Notes under the pieces: generated by a model
Told to the model about the DNA's origin: nothing
Databases searched by the model: none
The model's input: the letters and a program-made list of their open reading frames with translations, nothing else
Source of the DNA: Streptomyces aureoverticillatus
GTDB lineage: Bacteria; Actinomycetota; Actinomycetes; Streptomycetales; Streptomycetaceae
Direction of reading: 5' to 3'
Length of the DNA: 64,000 bases
Assembly (NCBI RefSeq): GCF_014649395.1
Contig: NZ_BMSY01000002.1
Location: 310,001 to 374,000, forward strand
Shown here: positions 49,496-57,714 of the stretch, piece by piece
Position numbering within the stretch: the stretch's first letter is position 1
Layout: the number at the start of each line of letters is the position of its first letter
Position numbers and translations under genes: made by a program

Positions 49496-50293
49496 CTAGG
49501 TGATCGTCCGCCGCGCGCCCCGGTGCCAGGCCAGCGCCTTGCGCTCGACGAGCAGGAACAGTCCGTTGAGTACGCAGCCGACGGCGCCGAGCAGTACGAT
49601 CCCGGCCCACAGCTGGTCCGGTCGGAACTCCCGCTCGGCGGCGTTCAGCCGCGACCCGATGCCGTCGCCCGACCCCATCAGCTCGGCGATGACCATGAGG
49701 ATCAGCGCGAAGCCGAGCGCGACCCGCAGCCCCGCGAAGATCCTCGGTCCGGCCGCGGGCAGCACCACGTACCACAGCCGGGCGAACCCGCCGAGCCCGA
49801 AGACCCGGGCCGAGTCGAGCTGCACCGGCTCCACGGCCCGTACCCCCTCGGCGGTGTTGAGCAGCACCGGCCACACCACGCCGAAGACGATGACCGCGAG
49901 CTGCATGGACGTACCGAGCCCGAAGGCGACCATGAAGAACGGGATCAGCGTCGGCGGCGGCACCGCACGCCCGAACTGCAGCACCGGGTCGAGCACGAGG
50001 TACGCGATCCGCGACAACCCGATTCCGACCCCCACGGCGATCCCCACGATCCCCGCGAGCGCCCACCCGAGCAGCAGATGACTGAGACTCGGTACGAAGT
50101 CGTCGACGGCCCGCTCACTCAGCCACAGCCGGGACGGCCGCCCCGACCACCACAGCTCCCGCATCGTCGACACGATCCGCGTCGGCGGCGGGAAGTAGAG
50201 ATCACCGGCGCGCCGGGCGGCCAACTCCCAGGCCACCACCAGGAGCACGAGCAGCCAGAAGCGGGCGAGGAAGCCGAGGCCGACGCGCTTCAT
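49496..50293 (-). CDS. ABC importer permease 2 (SsuC/TauC type)
   Basis: A 265-residue, six-helix permease of the binding-protein-dependent importer family. It shows the typical RAVPPPTLIPFFMVAFGLGTSMQLAVI and the loop E..LDSARVFGLGGFARLWYVVLPAAGP (the coupling EAA region). Its start overlaps the preceding permease stop as ATGA. It pairs with the upstream permease to form the transport channel. A 157-bp gap with direct CCCAGTTG words separates it from the ATPase gene. Confidence 0.91.
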   Translation of the reverse strand: MKRVGLGFLARFWLLVLLVVAWELAARRAGDLYFPPPTRIVSTMRELWWSGRPSRLWLSERAVDDFVPSLSHLLLGWALAGIVGIAVGVGIGLSRIAYLVLDPVLQFGRAVPPPTLIPFFMVAFGLGTSMQLAVIVFGVVWPVLLNTAEGVRAVEPVQLDSARVFGLGGFARLWYVVLPAAGPRIFAGLRVALGFALILMVIAELMGSGDGIGSRLNAAEREFRPDQLWAGIVLLGAVGCVLNGLFLLVERKALAWHRGARRTIT

Positions 50294-51315
50294 GACCGCT
50301 CCGCCCCGGGTTCTTTCAGCCCGCCCGGGCTTGCCAGCCCGTCCGGCGTTTGAGGACGAGGCCGTTCAGGCCGATGCGGGGGCCCGGGGGCGGCAGCCCC
50401 CCACGCGGCGGAGCCGCTAATCGACTCAGTCGGGAAGGGGCGCCCGCGCGCGGAGCGCGCTGATAGAGCACTGTGGGGAAATATCCGCCGCTCAGCCCAG
50501 ACCAGCCCCGCGTTGGCCGCAACCCCAAGCACCCCCGCCCAACACGCCCCCGCCACCATCAAATCGGGCCGCCCGCCCCCGGACTGGGTCTCCAGCAGAT
50601 AGACGCCGAGCCCCCCGTCCCCACCGGCCCGCAACTCCGCACTCACCACCACGACCAACCCCACAGAAGCAGCGATCCGCACCCCCGTCACCACGAACGG
50701 CCCCGCGCTCGGCAGCGACACCCGCCACAGCACCCCGAGCACCCCGAACCCGAAGGACCGCAGCGTCTCCTTGGCGACGGGGTCGACGTCCCGCAGGCCG
50801 TACAGGGTGTTGAGGAGGATGGGCCACAGCGCGGCGTAACAGACGAGGGAGCGTTCCACGCGGTCGGGTTCGACGAACACGAGGATCGCGAGCGGGATCA
50901 GGGCGACGGACGGGACGGGCCGGGCCAGTTCGACGACGGCGAGGGCGGCGGTGTCGAGGCGGGGCAGCGAGCCGAGCAGCAGCCCGGCGGGCACGGCGAG
51001 GAGGACGGCGAGCCCGAGCCCGCCGAGCCAGACGGAGACGGTGGTCCACAGGTCGCCGAGGAACCCGTCGTCGACGGCCATCTCGGCGGCGCGGGCGAGC
51101 ACCGAGGAGGCGGGCGGCAGCGCCTGGTCGTCGAACACCCCGCTGCGGGCGACGAGTTCGACGAGCAGGAGCGCACCGCAGACGCCGAGCGCCCCCAGCA
51201 GGGCCCGCCCCCACCTGCGCCCCGCCAGCCAGACGGCGCGCGAACCGGCGCGCGAGCGAGCGCGCGCCCCGAACCCCGGGCCGAGGCCCGGACCGGAGCG
51301 CGCGTCCCGCTTCAC
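50290..51315 (-). CDS. ABC importer permease 1 with a repeat-derived C-terminal extension
   Basis: A 341-residue permease, longer than usual for this family (about 260). The six helices and EAA loop (VAKETLRSFGFGVLGVLWRVSLPSAGP) end near residue 280. The last 55 residues (starting about ARSARGRPFPTESISG and ending SPGGLKEPGAERS) are read from a copy of the dispersed palindromic repeat that runs to the stop. The stop overlaps the next permease start (ATGA). The GTG at 51315 is the start, with no strong ribosome site. The tail is probably unstructured. Confidence 0.85.
   Translation of the reverse strand: MKRDARSGPGLGPGFGARARSRAGSRAVWLAGRRWGRALLGALGVCGALLLVELVARSGVFDDQALPPASSVLARAAEMAVDDGFLGDLWTTVSVWLGGLGLAVLLAVPAGLLLGSLPRLDTAALAVVELARPVPSVALIPLAILVFVEPDRVERSLVCYAALWPILLNTLYGLRDVDPVAKETLRSFGFGVLGVLWRVSLPSAGPFVVTGVRIAASVGLVVVVSAELRAGGDGGLGVYLLETQSGGGRPDLMVAGACWAGVLGVAANAGLVWAERRIFPHSALSARSARGRPFPTESISGSAAWGAAAPGPPHRPERPRPQTPDGLASPGGLKEPGAERS
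50332..50451. repeat. Dispersed palindromic repeat, copy 6, inside a permease gene
   Basis: CCCGTCCGGCGTTTGAGGACG at its left end, then CGGGGGCGGCAGCCCCCCACG and TAATCGACTC...GGGAAGGGGCGC. It is a right-arm-type copy. In this position it is translated as the permease's C-terminal tail. Confidence 0.8.
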
Positions 51316-51396
51316 CGCATTGCCCGCCTCACGCCGTCCTCACCGCATTGCCCGCCTCACCGCGTCCTCACCACTTCGCCCGCCTCACCGCGTCCT
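51313..51396. repeat. Three 28-bp tandem repeats between SBP and permease 1 genes
   Basis: Units at 51313-51340, 51341-51368 and 51369-51396 share CACC(G/A)C(A/T)TTGCCCGCCTCACCGCG-type sequence (variants CCACTTC and ACGCCG). A partial fourth follows. The first unit overlaps the permease start codon. The repeats keep a 28-bp period and lack a hairpin. Confidence 0.8.
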
Positions 51397-51437
51397 CACC
51401 GCATCGCCCCCCATGGCCCCTACGCACCGCATCGCCC

Positions 51438-52478
51438 TCAAGGCCCCGTACGCACCAGCAGAGGCTCCACGTCGATCTCCCGCTTCACATAGCCGAACTC
51501 CCGCATCAGCTCGACCACCTGGCGCAGCCGGGCCGGGTCGAGCGCCACCGGGTAGCCGCCGAGGTGGAGCTGGGCCGCCTGGTCGGCGGTGATCTTCGTG
51601 TAGTCCGGGAGCGTGTCGACGACGGTCGAGCGGTTGGCGGCCTGCTTCTGGGCGCGGGCCATGGCCCGCTGGAAGGCGGCGACCGTCTTCGGGTTCTCCT
51701 CGGCGAACGACGCCGTGGCCGCGTACCCGGCGATCGGGAACCCCGCGGTCGGCGGCTTGCCGAGGTCGGCGACGACGCGGCCGGTGCCGGACTTCTCGAT
51801 CGCGCTGACGAACGGCTCGACGGCCTGCACGGCGTCGACGCTGCCGGACTTCAGCGCGGTCTCCATGTTCGGCATGTCGACCTCGGCGAAGTTCTTGTCG
51901 TCGTCGAAGGAGGCGCCCTCCGCCTTGCCTGCCTTCTTGACGAGCAGGGCGCTGATGTTCCGCTTGGTGTTGACGCCGATCCTCTTGTCCTGGAGGTCCT
52001 TCAGGGTCTTGACCGGCGAGTCCTTCTTCACCAGGACGGCGTGCGTGCGGGGCGCGGACTGGAAGGCGTCGGCCACGATCCGTACGTCGATGGCCTTGTT
52101 CGCGTGCGCGAGGAAGTACGAGACGTAGTTGCCGAAGGAGATGTCGAGGGCGCCCGCGCGCAGGCGGCTGACGGACTCGGCGCCGCCGCTGAGCGTGGTC
52201 GTGCGCACGGTGAGCCCCTCCGCCTTGAAGAAGCCCTTCCGCATCGCCATCTCCAGGGGCGCGGTGTCGGCGACGGGCATGGTGCCGACGGTGATCCGGG
52301 CCTTCTCCGGGCCCCTGCCGTCGCCCGAGCCGCCGTCGGAGTCGCCGGACGAGCCGCAGCCGGCGAGGGCCGCCACGAGCAGCAGCGCGAGCGGGGGCAG
52401 CGACGCACCGCGTAACCGTGCCGGACGCCGCGTCCCGCGGGACCCTCGCGCGCCCCGCACACCCCATGCCATATACAT
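51438..52478 (-). CDS. ABC importer substrate-binding lipoprotein
   Basis: A 346-residue NMT1/SsuA-type binding protein. A basic N-terminal stretch is followed by a lipoprotein signal LLLVAALAGC, lipidated at Cys41, and a Gly/Ser/Asp linker. The two-lobed fold has ITVGTMPVADTAPLEMAMRKGFFKAEGL, the typical opening. This group binds nitrate, sulfonates, taurine, thiamine precursors or aromatic compounds; which one is not clear. It is the first gene of the importer-monooxygenase operon. The ATG at 52478 was used; an internal one is possible. Confidence 0.9.
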   Translation of the reverse strand: MYMAWGVRGARGSRGTRRPARLRGASLPPLALLLVAALAGCGSSGDSDGGSGDGRGPEKARITVGTMPVADTAPLEMAMRKGFFKAEGLTVRTTTLSGGAESVSRLRAGALDISFGNYVSYFLAHANKAIDVRIVADAFQSAPRTHAVLVKKDSPVKTLKDLQDKRIGVNTKRNISALLVKKAGKAEGASFDDDKNFAEVDMPNMETALKSGSVDAVQAVEPFVSAIEKSGTGRVVADLGKPPTAGFPIAGYAATASFAEENPKTVAAFQRAMARAQKQAANRSTVVDTLPDYTKITADQAAQLHLGGYPVALDPARLRQVVELMREFGYVKREIDVEPLLVRTGP

Positions 52479-52718
52479 CCGCCCCCGACCGCTTTCCCAC
52501 CGCTCCGGACCGCGCCGGACCGCACCGTGCCGCTTCAGGCCGCTCCAGGTTCAGGCCGCTTCGGACCGCTTCGGACCGCTCTCCGGCCTGAGCCGACGCG
52601 CGGATGCTAACGGCCGCACGACCTGAGAACAATGGCTCGGCGCGGGCCGCGGCGGCGCATGGAAGGATGGCCGGAAACATCGCAAAAAGTTCGCAAGTCG
52701 TACCGAGGAGATGACCGC

Positions 52719-55295
52719 GTGCCCGGCACCAATCTGACCCGCGAAGAGGCGCAGCAGCGGGCGAAGCTGCTCACCGTTGACTCGTACGAGATCGATCTCG
52801 ACCTCTCCGGAGCGCAGGAGGGCGGGACGTACCGGTCGGTGACCACGGTCCGCTTCGACTCCGCCGAGGCGAACGCCGAGACCTTCATCGATCTGATCGC
52901 CCCCGCCGTCCACGAGGTCGTCCTGAACGGGCACGCCCTCGACGTGGCCGCCGTCTTCCGTGACTCGCGGATCGCCCTCAAGCATCTGCACCAGGGCGCG
53001 AACGAGCTGAAGGTCGTCGCGGACTGCGAGTACACCAACACCGGCGAGGGCCTGCACCGTTTCGTCGACCCGGTCGACCAGCAGGCGTACCTCTACACGC
53101 AGTTCGAGGTCCCGGACGCGCGCCGCGTCTTCGCCTCGTTCGAGCAGCCGGACCTGAAGGCCACGTTCCGGTTCACCGTGACGGCGCCCGAGGGCTGGAC
53201 GGTGGTCTCCAACTCGCCGACCCCGGAGCCGCGCGGCCCCCAGCGCAACGTGTGGGCCTTCGCGCCGACGCCGCGCATCTCGACGTACATCACGGCCCTG
53301 ATCGTCGGTCCGTACCACTCGGTGCACTCCTCGTACGAGGGCCCGGACGGGCAGAGCGTGCCGCTCGGCATCTACTGCCGTCCCTCGCTCGCGGAGTACC
53401 TGGACGCGGACGCGATCTTCGACGTCACCCGGCAGGGCTTCGCCTGGTTCCAGGAGAAGTTCGACTACGCCTACCCGTTCGAGAAGTACGACCAGCTCTT
53501 CGTGCCGGAGTTCAACGCGGGCGCGATGGAGAACGCGGGCGCGGTGACGATCCGCGACCAGTACGTGTTCCGTTCCAAGGTCACCGACGCCGCGTACGAG
53601 ACGCGCGCGGAGACGATCCTGCACGAGCTGGCGCACATGTGGTTCGGCGACCTCGTGACGATGGAGTGGTGGAACGACCTCTGGCTGAACGAGTCGTTCG
53701 CGACCTACACGTCCATCGCCTGCCAGGCGTACGCCCCCGGCTCGCGCTGGCCGCACTCCTGGACGACGTTCGCGAACTCCATGAAGACGTGGGCGTACCG
53801 GCAGGACCAGCTGCCGTCCACGCACCCGATCATGGCGGACATCCGCGACCTGGACGACGTGCTCGTCAACTTCGACGGCATCACCTACGCCAAGGGTGCC
53901 AGCGTCCTGAAGCAGCTCGTCGCGTACGTCGGCATGGACGAGTTCTTCAGCGGTGTGCAGGCCTACTTCAAGCGGCACGCGTTCGGGAACACGCGGCTGA
54001 GCGATCTGCTCGGCGCCCTGGAGGAGACCAGCGGCCGGGACCTGAAGACCTGGTCGAAGAAGTGGCTGGAGACGGCGGGCATCAACGTGCTGCGGCCGGT
54101 GGTGGACGTGGACTCGTCCGGCACGATCACGTCGTTCGCCGTGAAGCAGGAGGCCCCGGCGCTGCCCGCGGGCGCGAAGGGTGAGCCGACGCTCCGTCCC
54201 CACCGCATCGCCATCGGCCTCTACAACCTCGACGACGCGACCGGCAAGCTGGTGCGCACCGACCGCGTCGAGCTGGACGTGGACGGCGAGCTGACGGCGG
54301 TGGAGGCGCTGGTGGGGCGGCCCCGCCCGGCGGTGATCCTGCTCAACGACGACGACCTGTCGTACGCCAAGGTCCGCCTGGACACCGAGTCGCTCGCCTT
54401 CGTGACCGAGCACCTCGGCGACTTCGAGGCCTCGCTGCCGCGGGCGCTGTGCTGGGCGTCGGCGTGGGACATGACGCGCGACGCGGAGCTGCCGACGCGG
54501 GACTATCTGTCCCTCGTCCTCTCCGGCATCGGCAAGGAGTCGGACATCGGCGTCGTCCAGTCGCTGCACCGTCAGGTGAAGCTGGCGCTCGACCTGTACG
54601 CGGCCCCGGCCGGCCGCGAGGCGGCGCTGACGCGCTGGACCGAGGCCACCCTGGAGCACCTGCGGGCGGCCGCGCCGGGCAGCGACCACCAGCTGGCGTG
54701 GGCGCGGGCGTTCGCGGCCACGGCCCGCACGGAGTCCGACCTGGCGCTGCTCGAAGGGCTGCTCGACGGCTCGGAGTCCATCGCCGGCCTCGCCGTGGAC
54801 ACGGAGCTCCGGTGGGCGTTCGTGGCGCGGCTCGCGGCGACCGGGCGGCTCGACGACGCGGGGATCGACGCGGAGTTCGAGCGGGACAAGACGGCCGCGG
54901 GTGAGCGGCACGCCGCCGCCGCGCGGGCCGCGCGTCCGACGGCGGCCGCCAAGGCGGAGGCGTGGGCGTCGGTCGTGGAGTCCGACAAGCTGCCCAACGC
55001 CGTGCAGGAGGCGGTGATCTCCGGCTTCGTCCAGACCGACCAGCGGGAGCTGCTCGCGCCCTACACGCAGAAGTACTTCGACGCCGTGAAGGGGGTCTGG
55101 GAGTCCCGCTCCCACGAGATGGCCCAGCAGGTCGCGGTCGGCCTGTACCCCGCGCTCCAGGTGTCCCAGGAGACCCTGGACACGACGGACGCGTGGCTCG
55201 ACTCCGCGGAGCCCACTGCGGCGTTGCGGCGACTCATCACTGAGTCGCGCGCCGGGGTGGAGCGGGCCCTGCGCGCCCAGGCCGCCGACGCGTAG
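52719..55295 (+). CDS. pepN: Aminopeptidase N (M1 zinc metallopeptidase), copy 2
   Basis: An 858-residue M1 aminopeptidase, closely related to the copy at 23883. GAMEN is at 268-272 and the zinc site HELAH at 302-306, with Glu325 in WLNESF. The ERAP1-like C-terminal domain follows. The GTG at 52719 has GAGGAG at 52705-52710; an out-of-frame ATG at 52711 is not used. It lacks copy 1's insert between the N-terminal beta domain and the catalytic domain. It is divergent from the importer operon and ends at a strong hairpin. Confidence 0.96.
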   Translation: MPGTNLTREEAQQRAKLLTVDSYEIDLDLSGAQEGGTYRSVTTVRFDSAEANAETFIDLIAPAVHEVVLNGHALDVAAVFRDSRIALKHLHQGANELKVVADCEYTNTGEGLHRFVDPVDQQAYLYTQFEVPDARRVFASFEQPDLKATFRFTVTAPEGWTVVSNSPTPEPRGPQRNVWAFAPTPRISTYITALIVGPYHSVHSSYEGPDGQSVPLGIYCRPSLAEYLDADAIFDVTRQGFAWFQEKFDYAYPFEKYDQLFVPEFNAGAMENAGAVTIRDQYVFRSKVTDAAYETRAETILHELAHMWFGDLVTMEWWNDLWLNESFATYTSIACQAYAPGSRWPHSWTTFANSMKTWAYRQDQLPSTHPIMADIRDLDDVLVNFDGITYAKGASVLKQLVAYVGMDEFFSGVQAYFKRHAFGNTRLSDLLGALEETSGRDLKTWSKKWLETAGINVLRPVVDVDSSGTITSFAVKQEAPALPAGAKGEPTLRPHRIAIGLYNLDDATGKLVRTDRVELDVDGELTAVEALVGRPRPAVILLNDDDLSYAKVRLDTESLAFVTEHLGDFEASLPRALCWASAWDMTRDAELPTRDYLSLVLSGIGKESDIGVVQSLHRQVKLALDLYAAPAGREAALTRWTEATLEHLRAAAPGSDHQLAWARAFAATARTESDLALLEGLLDGSESIAGLAVDTELRWAFVARLAATGRLDDAGIDAEFERDKTAAGERHAAAARAARPTAAAKAEAWASVVESDKLPNAVQEAVISGFVQTDQRELLAPYTQKYFDAVKGVWESRSHEMAQQVAVGLYPALQVSQETLDTTDAWLDSAEPTAALRRLITESRAGVERALRAQAADA

Positions 55296-55676
55296 TCCCT
55301 TCTGTACGGTGTGGGGTGCCCGGCACGTCCCGGGCACCCCACACCCCCGCCGCTCCGCGGCAAAAAGAATCTCCCACCCTCCCCCAAGCTCTTAAAGAGC
55401 AGGGGGGACCCCCTCCCCGTTTCCAGCACCCCGCGGGGTGCACCGGGGGCGGCCGGGGGTTCCCCCGCGCCGCGGCCACCACGGCACCTTCGTGTGCCCC
55501 TGTGGCGGAGCCCGCCTGGCGTCTGCGACCAGTCGCCAACTGGCCAGTTTCCGCTGCGGGCAGCCGCGCCGCCCACCGCTCCCGCTGTGGGCAGTCGTTC
55601 CGCAGGGCGGAACGGGGCTCAGCCCAGGCCGACGGGGCCGTGATGTACAGGGAAGGGCGCCCGGCCCCCGGCCAGG
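55296..55676. other. Intergenic region with hairpin and a repeat shared with 6421-6758
   Basis: No gene in these 381 bp. After the terminator, blocks at about 55347-55440 and 55585-55638 match the order and words of the 6479-6708 element. A further hairpin-like run, AGCTCTTAAAGAGC, is at about 55388-55401. Confidence 0.6.
55309..55344 (+). terminator. 15-bp perfect hairpin after pepN copy 2
   Basis: GTGTGGGGTGCCCGG (55309-55323) pairs perfectly with CCGGGCACCCCACAC (55330-55344), 14 bp past the stop. Confidence 0.85.
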
Positions 55677-56570
55677 TCAGGCCGCGGCCGCCCGCAGGGC
55701 GGCCAGTACGTGGGAAACCGCCGGAGCCCCCTCCGCCCCCCGCCGCACCGCGGCGACGACGTGGCGGCTCGGGCGGTCGGCGTCCAGCTCGCGCATCACG
55801 ACACCTGCCCCCCGGCCGGAGGCCATCCGCGGGACCAGCGCCACCCCCATACCCGCCCCCACCATCGCCAGAATCGCCTCCCACCCGGCAGCACTGTGCG
55901 CCTGCTCGGGCACGAACCCGGCCGCCTCGCACGCGGCCAGCGTGATCTCCGACCAGGGGCCGGAGCCACCAAAGATCCACGACTCCCCCGCGAGGTCCGC
56001 CAGCCGCAGGGCCGCCGCGTCCGCGAGCGGATGGTCGGCGGGCAGGGCGACGTCCAGCGGGTCGGCGAGCAACGGCACCCGCGTGAACCGCCCGTCCGCC
56101 CCGCGGGGCGCCTGCACGGCGAGGGACAGCGCGAGATCGACGTCCCCGGCGGCCAGCAACTCGTACGCCTCCGCCGCCTCGGCCTCCCGCACCCGCACCG
56201 AAACCCCGGGACGCGTGGCCCGCAGGGTCCGTACCGCCGGCACCACCAGCGCCGGCACAGCGGTGGAGAACGCCCCCACCCGCACCTCCCCGGCCACCCC
56301 GTCGACGTACGCGGCCAACTCCGCGTCCGCAGCCTCCAGTTGGGCGAACACCGCGTCGGCGTGCACCAGCAGGAGCCGCGCGGCACCGGTGAGCCGCACC
56401 CGCCGACCGTGTGCCTCCAGGAGCGGCACGCCCACCTGCTTGGCGAGGTTGGACAGTTGCTGCGACACGGCCGAGGGGGTCATCAGGAGCGCCCGCGCCG
56501 TCGCGGTGACGGTCCCGCGCTCGCTCAGGGTGCGCAGGATCTGCAGCTTCTTGATGTCCCACTCGGTCAT
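55677..56570 (-). CDS. LysR-family transcriptional regulator near EamA transporters
   Basis: A 297-residue LysR regulator. The HTH is at about 5-60 (LQILRTLSERGTVTATARALLMTPSAVSQQLSNLAKQVGVPL), followed by a large effector-binding domain (VRVGAFSTAVPALVVPAVRTLRA, VDLALSLAVQAPRGADGRF). The ATG at 56570 begins the family. Upstream frames are open but non-homologous. It lies 56 bp after the EamA gene on the same strand and may be co-transcribed or control it. Confidence 0.92.
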   Translation of the reverse strand: MTEWDIKKLQILRTLSERGTVTATARALLMTPSAVSQQLSNLAKQVGVPLLEAHGRRVRLTGAARLLLVHADAVFAQLEAADAELAAYVDGVAGEVRVGAFSTAVPALVVPAVRTLRATRPGVSVRVREAEAAEAYELLAAGDVDLALSLAVQAPRGADGRFTRVPLLADPLDVALPADHPLADAAALRLADLAGESWIFGGSGPWSEITLAACEAAGFVPEQAHSAAGWEAILAMVGAGMGVALVPRMASGRGAGVVMRELDADRPSRHVVAAVRRGAEGAPAVSHVLAALRAAAA

Positions 56571-56626
56571 GACGTCAACGTACCGGCGGCCCGGCACCCG
56601 CATGCCGGACCGCCGCCCCGCCGGGA

Positions 56627-57598
56627 CTACTTCCGCCCCGCCGAGCCGAGCAGCACGCCGCCCAGGATCAGCCCCATGCACAGCACCTGCAGCCACCCCA
56701 TGCCCTCGCCGAGCAGAGCGAAGGACAGCAGCGCCACGCACACCGGCTGGAGGTAGTAGACGACGCCCGCGCGGGCCGCGCCGATGACGGAGATCGCCTT
56801 GTTCCAGGCGAGGAAGGCGACCGCCGAGGAGACCACGCCCACGTACAGGAGCGGGGACACCGTGGCGGCCGTCGGCTCGAACCCGCCCTGGACGGCAAGG
56901 CTCACCAGGAACACCGGGAGCAGCATCAGCGCGCCGAGGACGAAGGTGGCGAAGAGGAAGGGCAGTCCGGGGATCCGAGCGGGCCTGCGGCGCAGTAGCG
57001 CGCTGTACGAGCCGAACGCGATCGCGCCGCCGATCACCCACAGGTCGCCCGCCGCCAGATCCATGCCGAGCGAGCCGCCGCTGACCAGGAGCAGCACGCC
57101 GACGCAGGCGACGAGCATGCCCGTGACGCGGCGCGCTCCGAGCCGGGCGCCGCCGAGGCGTTCGTACACCGCCATGAGGACGGGCGAAGCGGCCATGATC
57201 ATGCCCATGTTGCCCGCGGTGGTCGTCACTCCGGCCTGGTTCACCAGGGTGTTGTAGACGGTGACGCCGAGGAAGGACGCGGCGAGCAGGAATCCCAAGT
57301 GCTCCCGCAGCAGCGCGCGTCGGCGCCAGGTCTGGCGCAGCGCGAAGGGGGCGACGGCGACGATGGCGATGATCCAGCGCCAGAACGCGTGCTGGATCGG
57401 CGGCACGCTGTCGGCCAGGGCCCGGGAAGTGACGAAGCTTCCCGACCAGACGACGGTGGCGAGCGCCGCGAGCGCGAGCCCGACGCCGAGCCCCGCACCC
57501 GCCCCGCCGGAGGCGGCCCGCCCGCCGCCCTCCGGCCCGCCGCGGTGGGTGCCGCTCCGCGCGCCGACGCTGTCACTCCGGTCCAGGACGCTCGCCAC
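56627..57598 (-). CDS. EamA-family transporter 1 (DMT superfamily)
   Basis: A 323-residue, ten-helix transporter with two EamA repeats (YNTLVNQAGVTTTAGNMGMI in the first, ISVIGAARAGVVYYLQPVCVALLSFALLGE in the second). The N-terminus is a Gly/Ala/Arg-rich tail. The start is the GTG at 57598. Members export amino acids or metabolites. Four 22-bp tandem repeats lie just upstream, between it and the second EamA gene, and a LysR gene follows downstream. Confidence 0.91.
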   Translation of the reverse strand: MASVLDRSDSVGARSGTHRGGPEGGGRAASGGAGAGLGVGLALAALATVVWSGSFVTSRALADSVPPIQHAFWRWIIAIVAVAPFALRQTWRRRALLREHLGFLLAASFLGVTVYNTLVNQAGVTTTAGNMGMIMAASPVLMAVYERLGGARLGARRVTGMLVACVGVLLLVSGGSLGMDLAAGDLWVIGGAIAFGSYSALLRRRPARIPGLPFLFATFVLGALMLLPVFLVSLAVQGGFEPTAATVSPLLYVGVVSSAVAFLAWNKAISVIGAARAGVVYYLQPVCVALLSFALLGEGMGWLQVLCMGLILGGVLLGSAGRK

Positions 57599-57621
57599 TG
57601 GTATCGCCTTGCCTCTCTCCC

Positions 57622-57709
57622 CGGTACGGGGCTTCGGTGTCCGCGGTACGGGGCTTCCGTATCCGCGGTACGGGGCTTCCGTATCCGCGGTACGGGGCTT
57701 CCGTATCCG
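57622..57709. repeat. Four tandem 22-bp repeats
   Basis: Units at 57622-57643, 57644-57665, 57666-57687 and 57688-57709; units 2-4 are identical (CGGTACGGGGCTTCCGTATC plus CG) and unit 1 differs at three positions. The 22-bp period is about two helical turns. The array lies between the stop of the EamA gene at 57715 and the start at 57598, an upstream regulatory position. Confidence 0.92.
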
Positions 57710-57714
57710 CGGAG

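Noticed and set aside
52551..55337. Antisense open frame over pepN copy 2
   Set aside because: Overlaps a clear M1 aminopeptidase; no domain and unfavourable codon bias.
57622..57709. The tandem 22-bp array as a CRISPR array
   Set aside because: Units are head-to-tail with no spacers between them and no cas genes are nearby.
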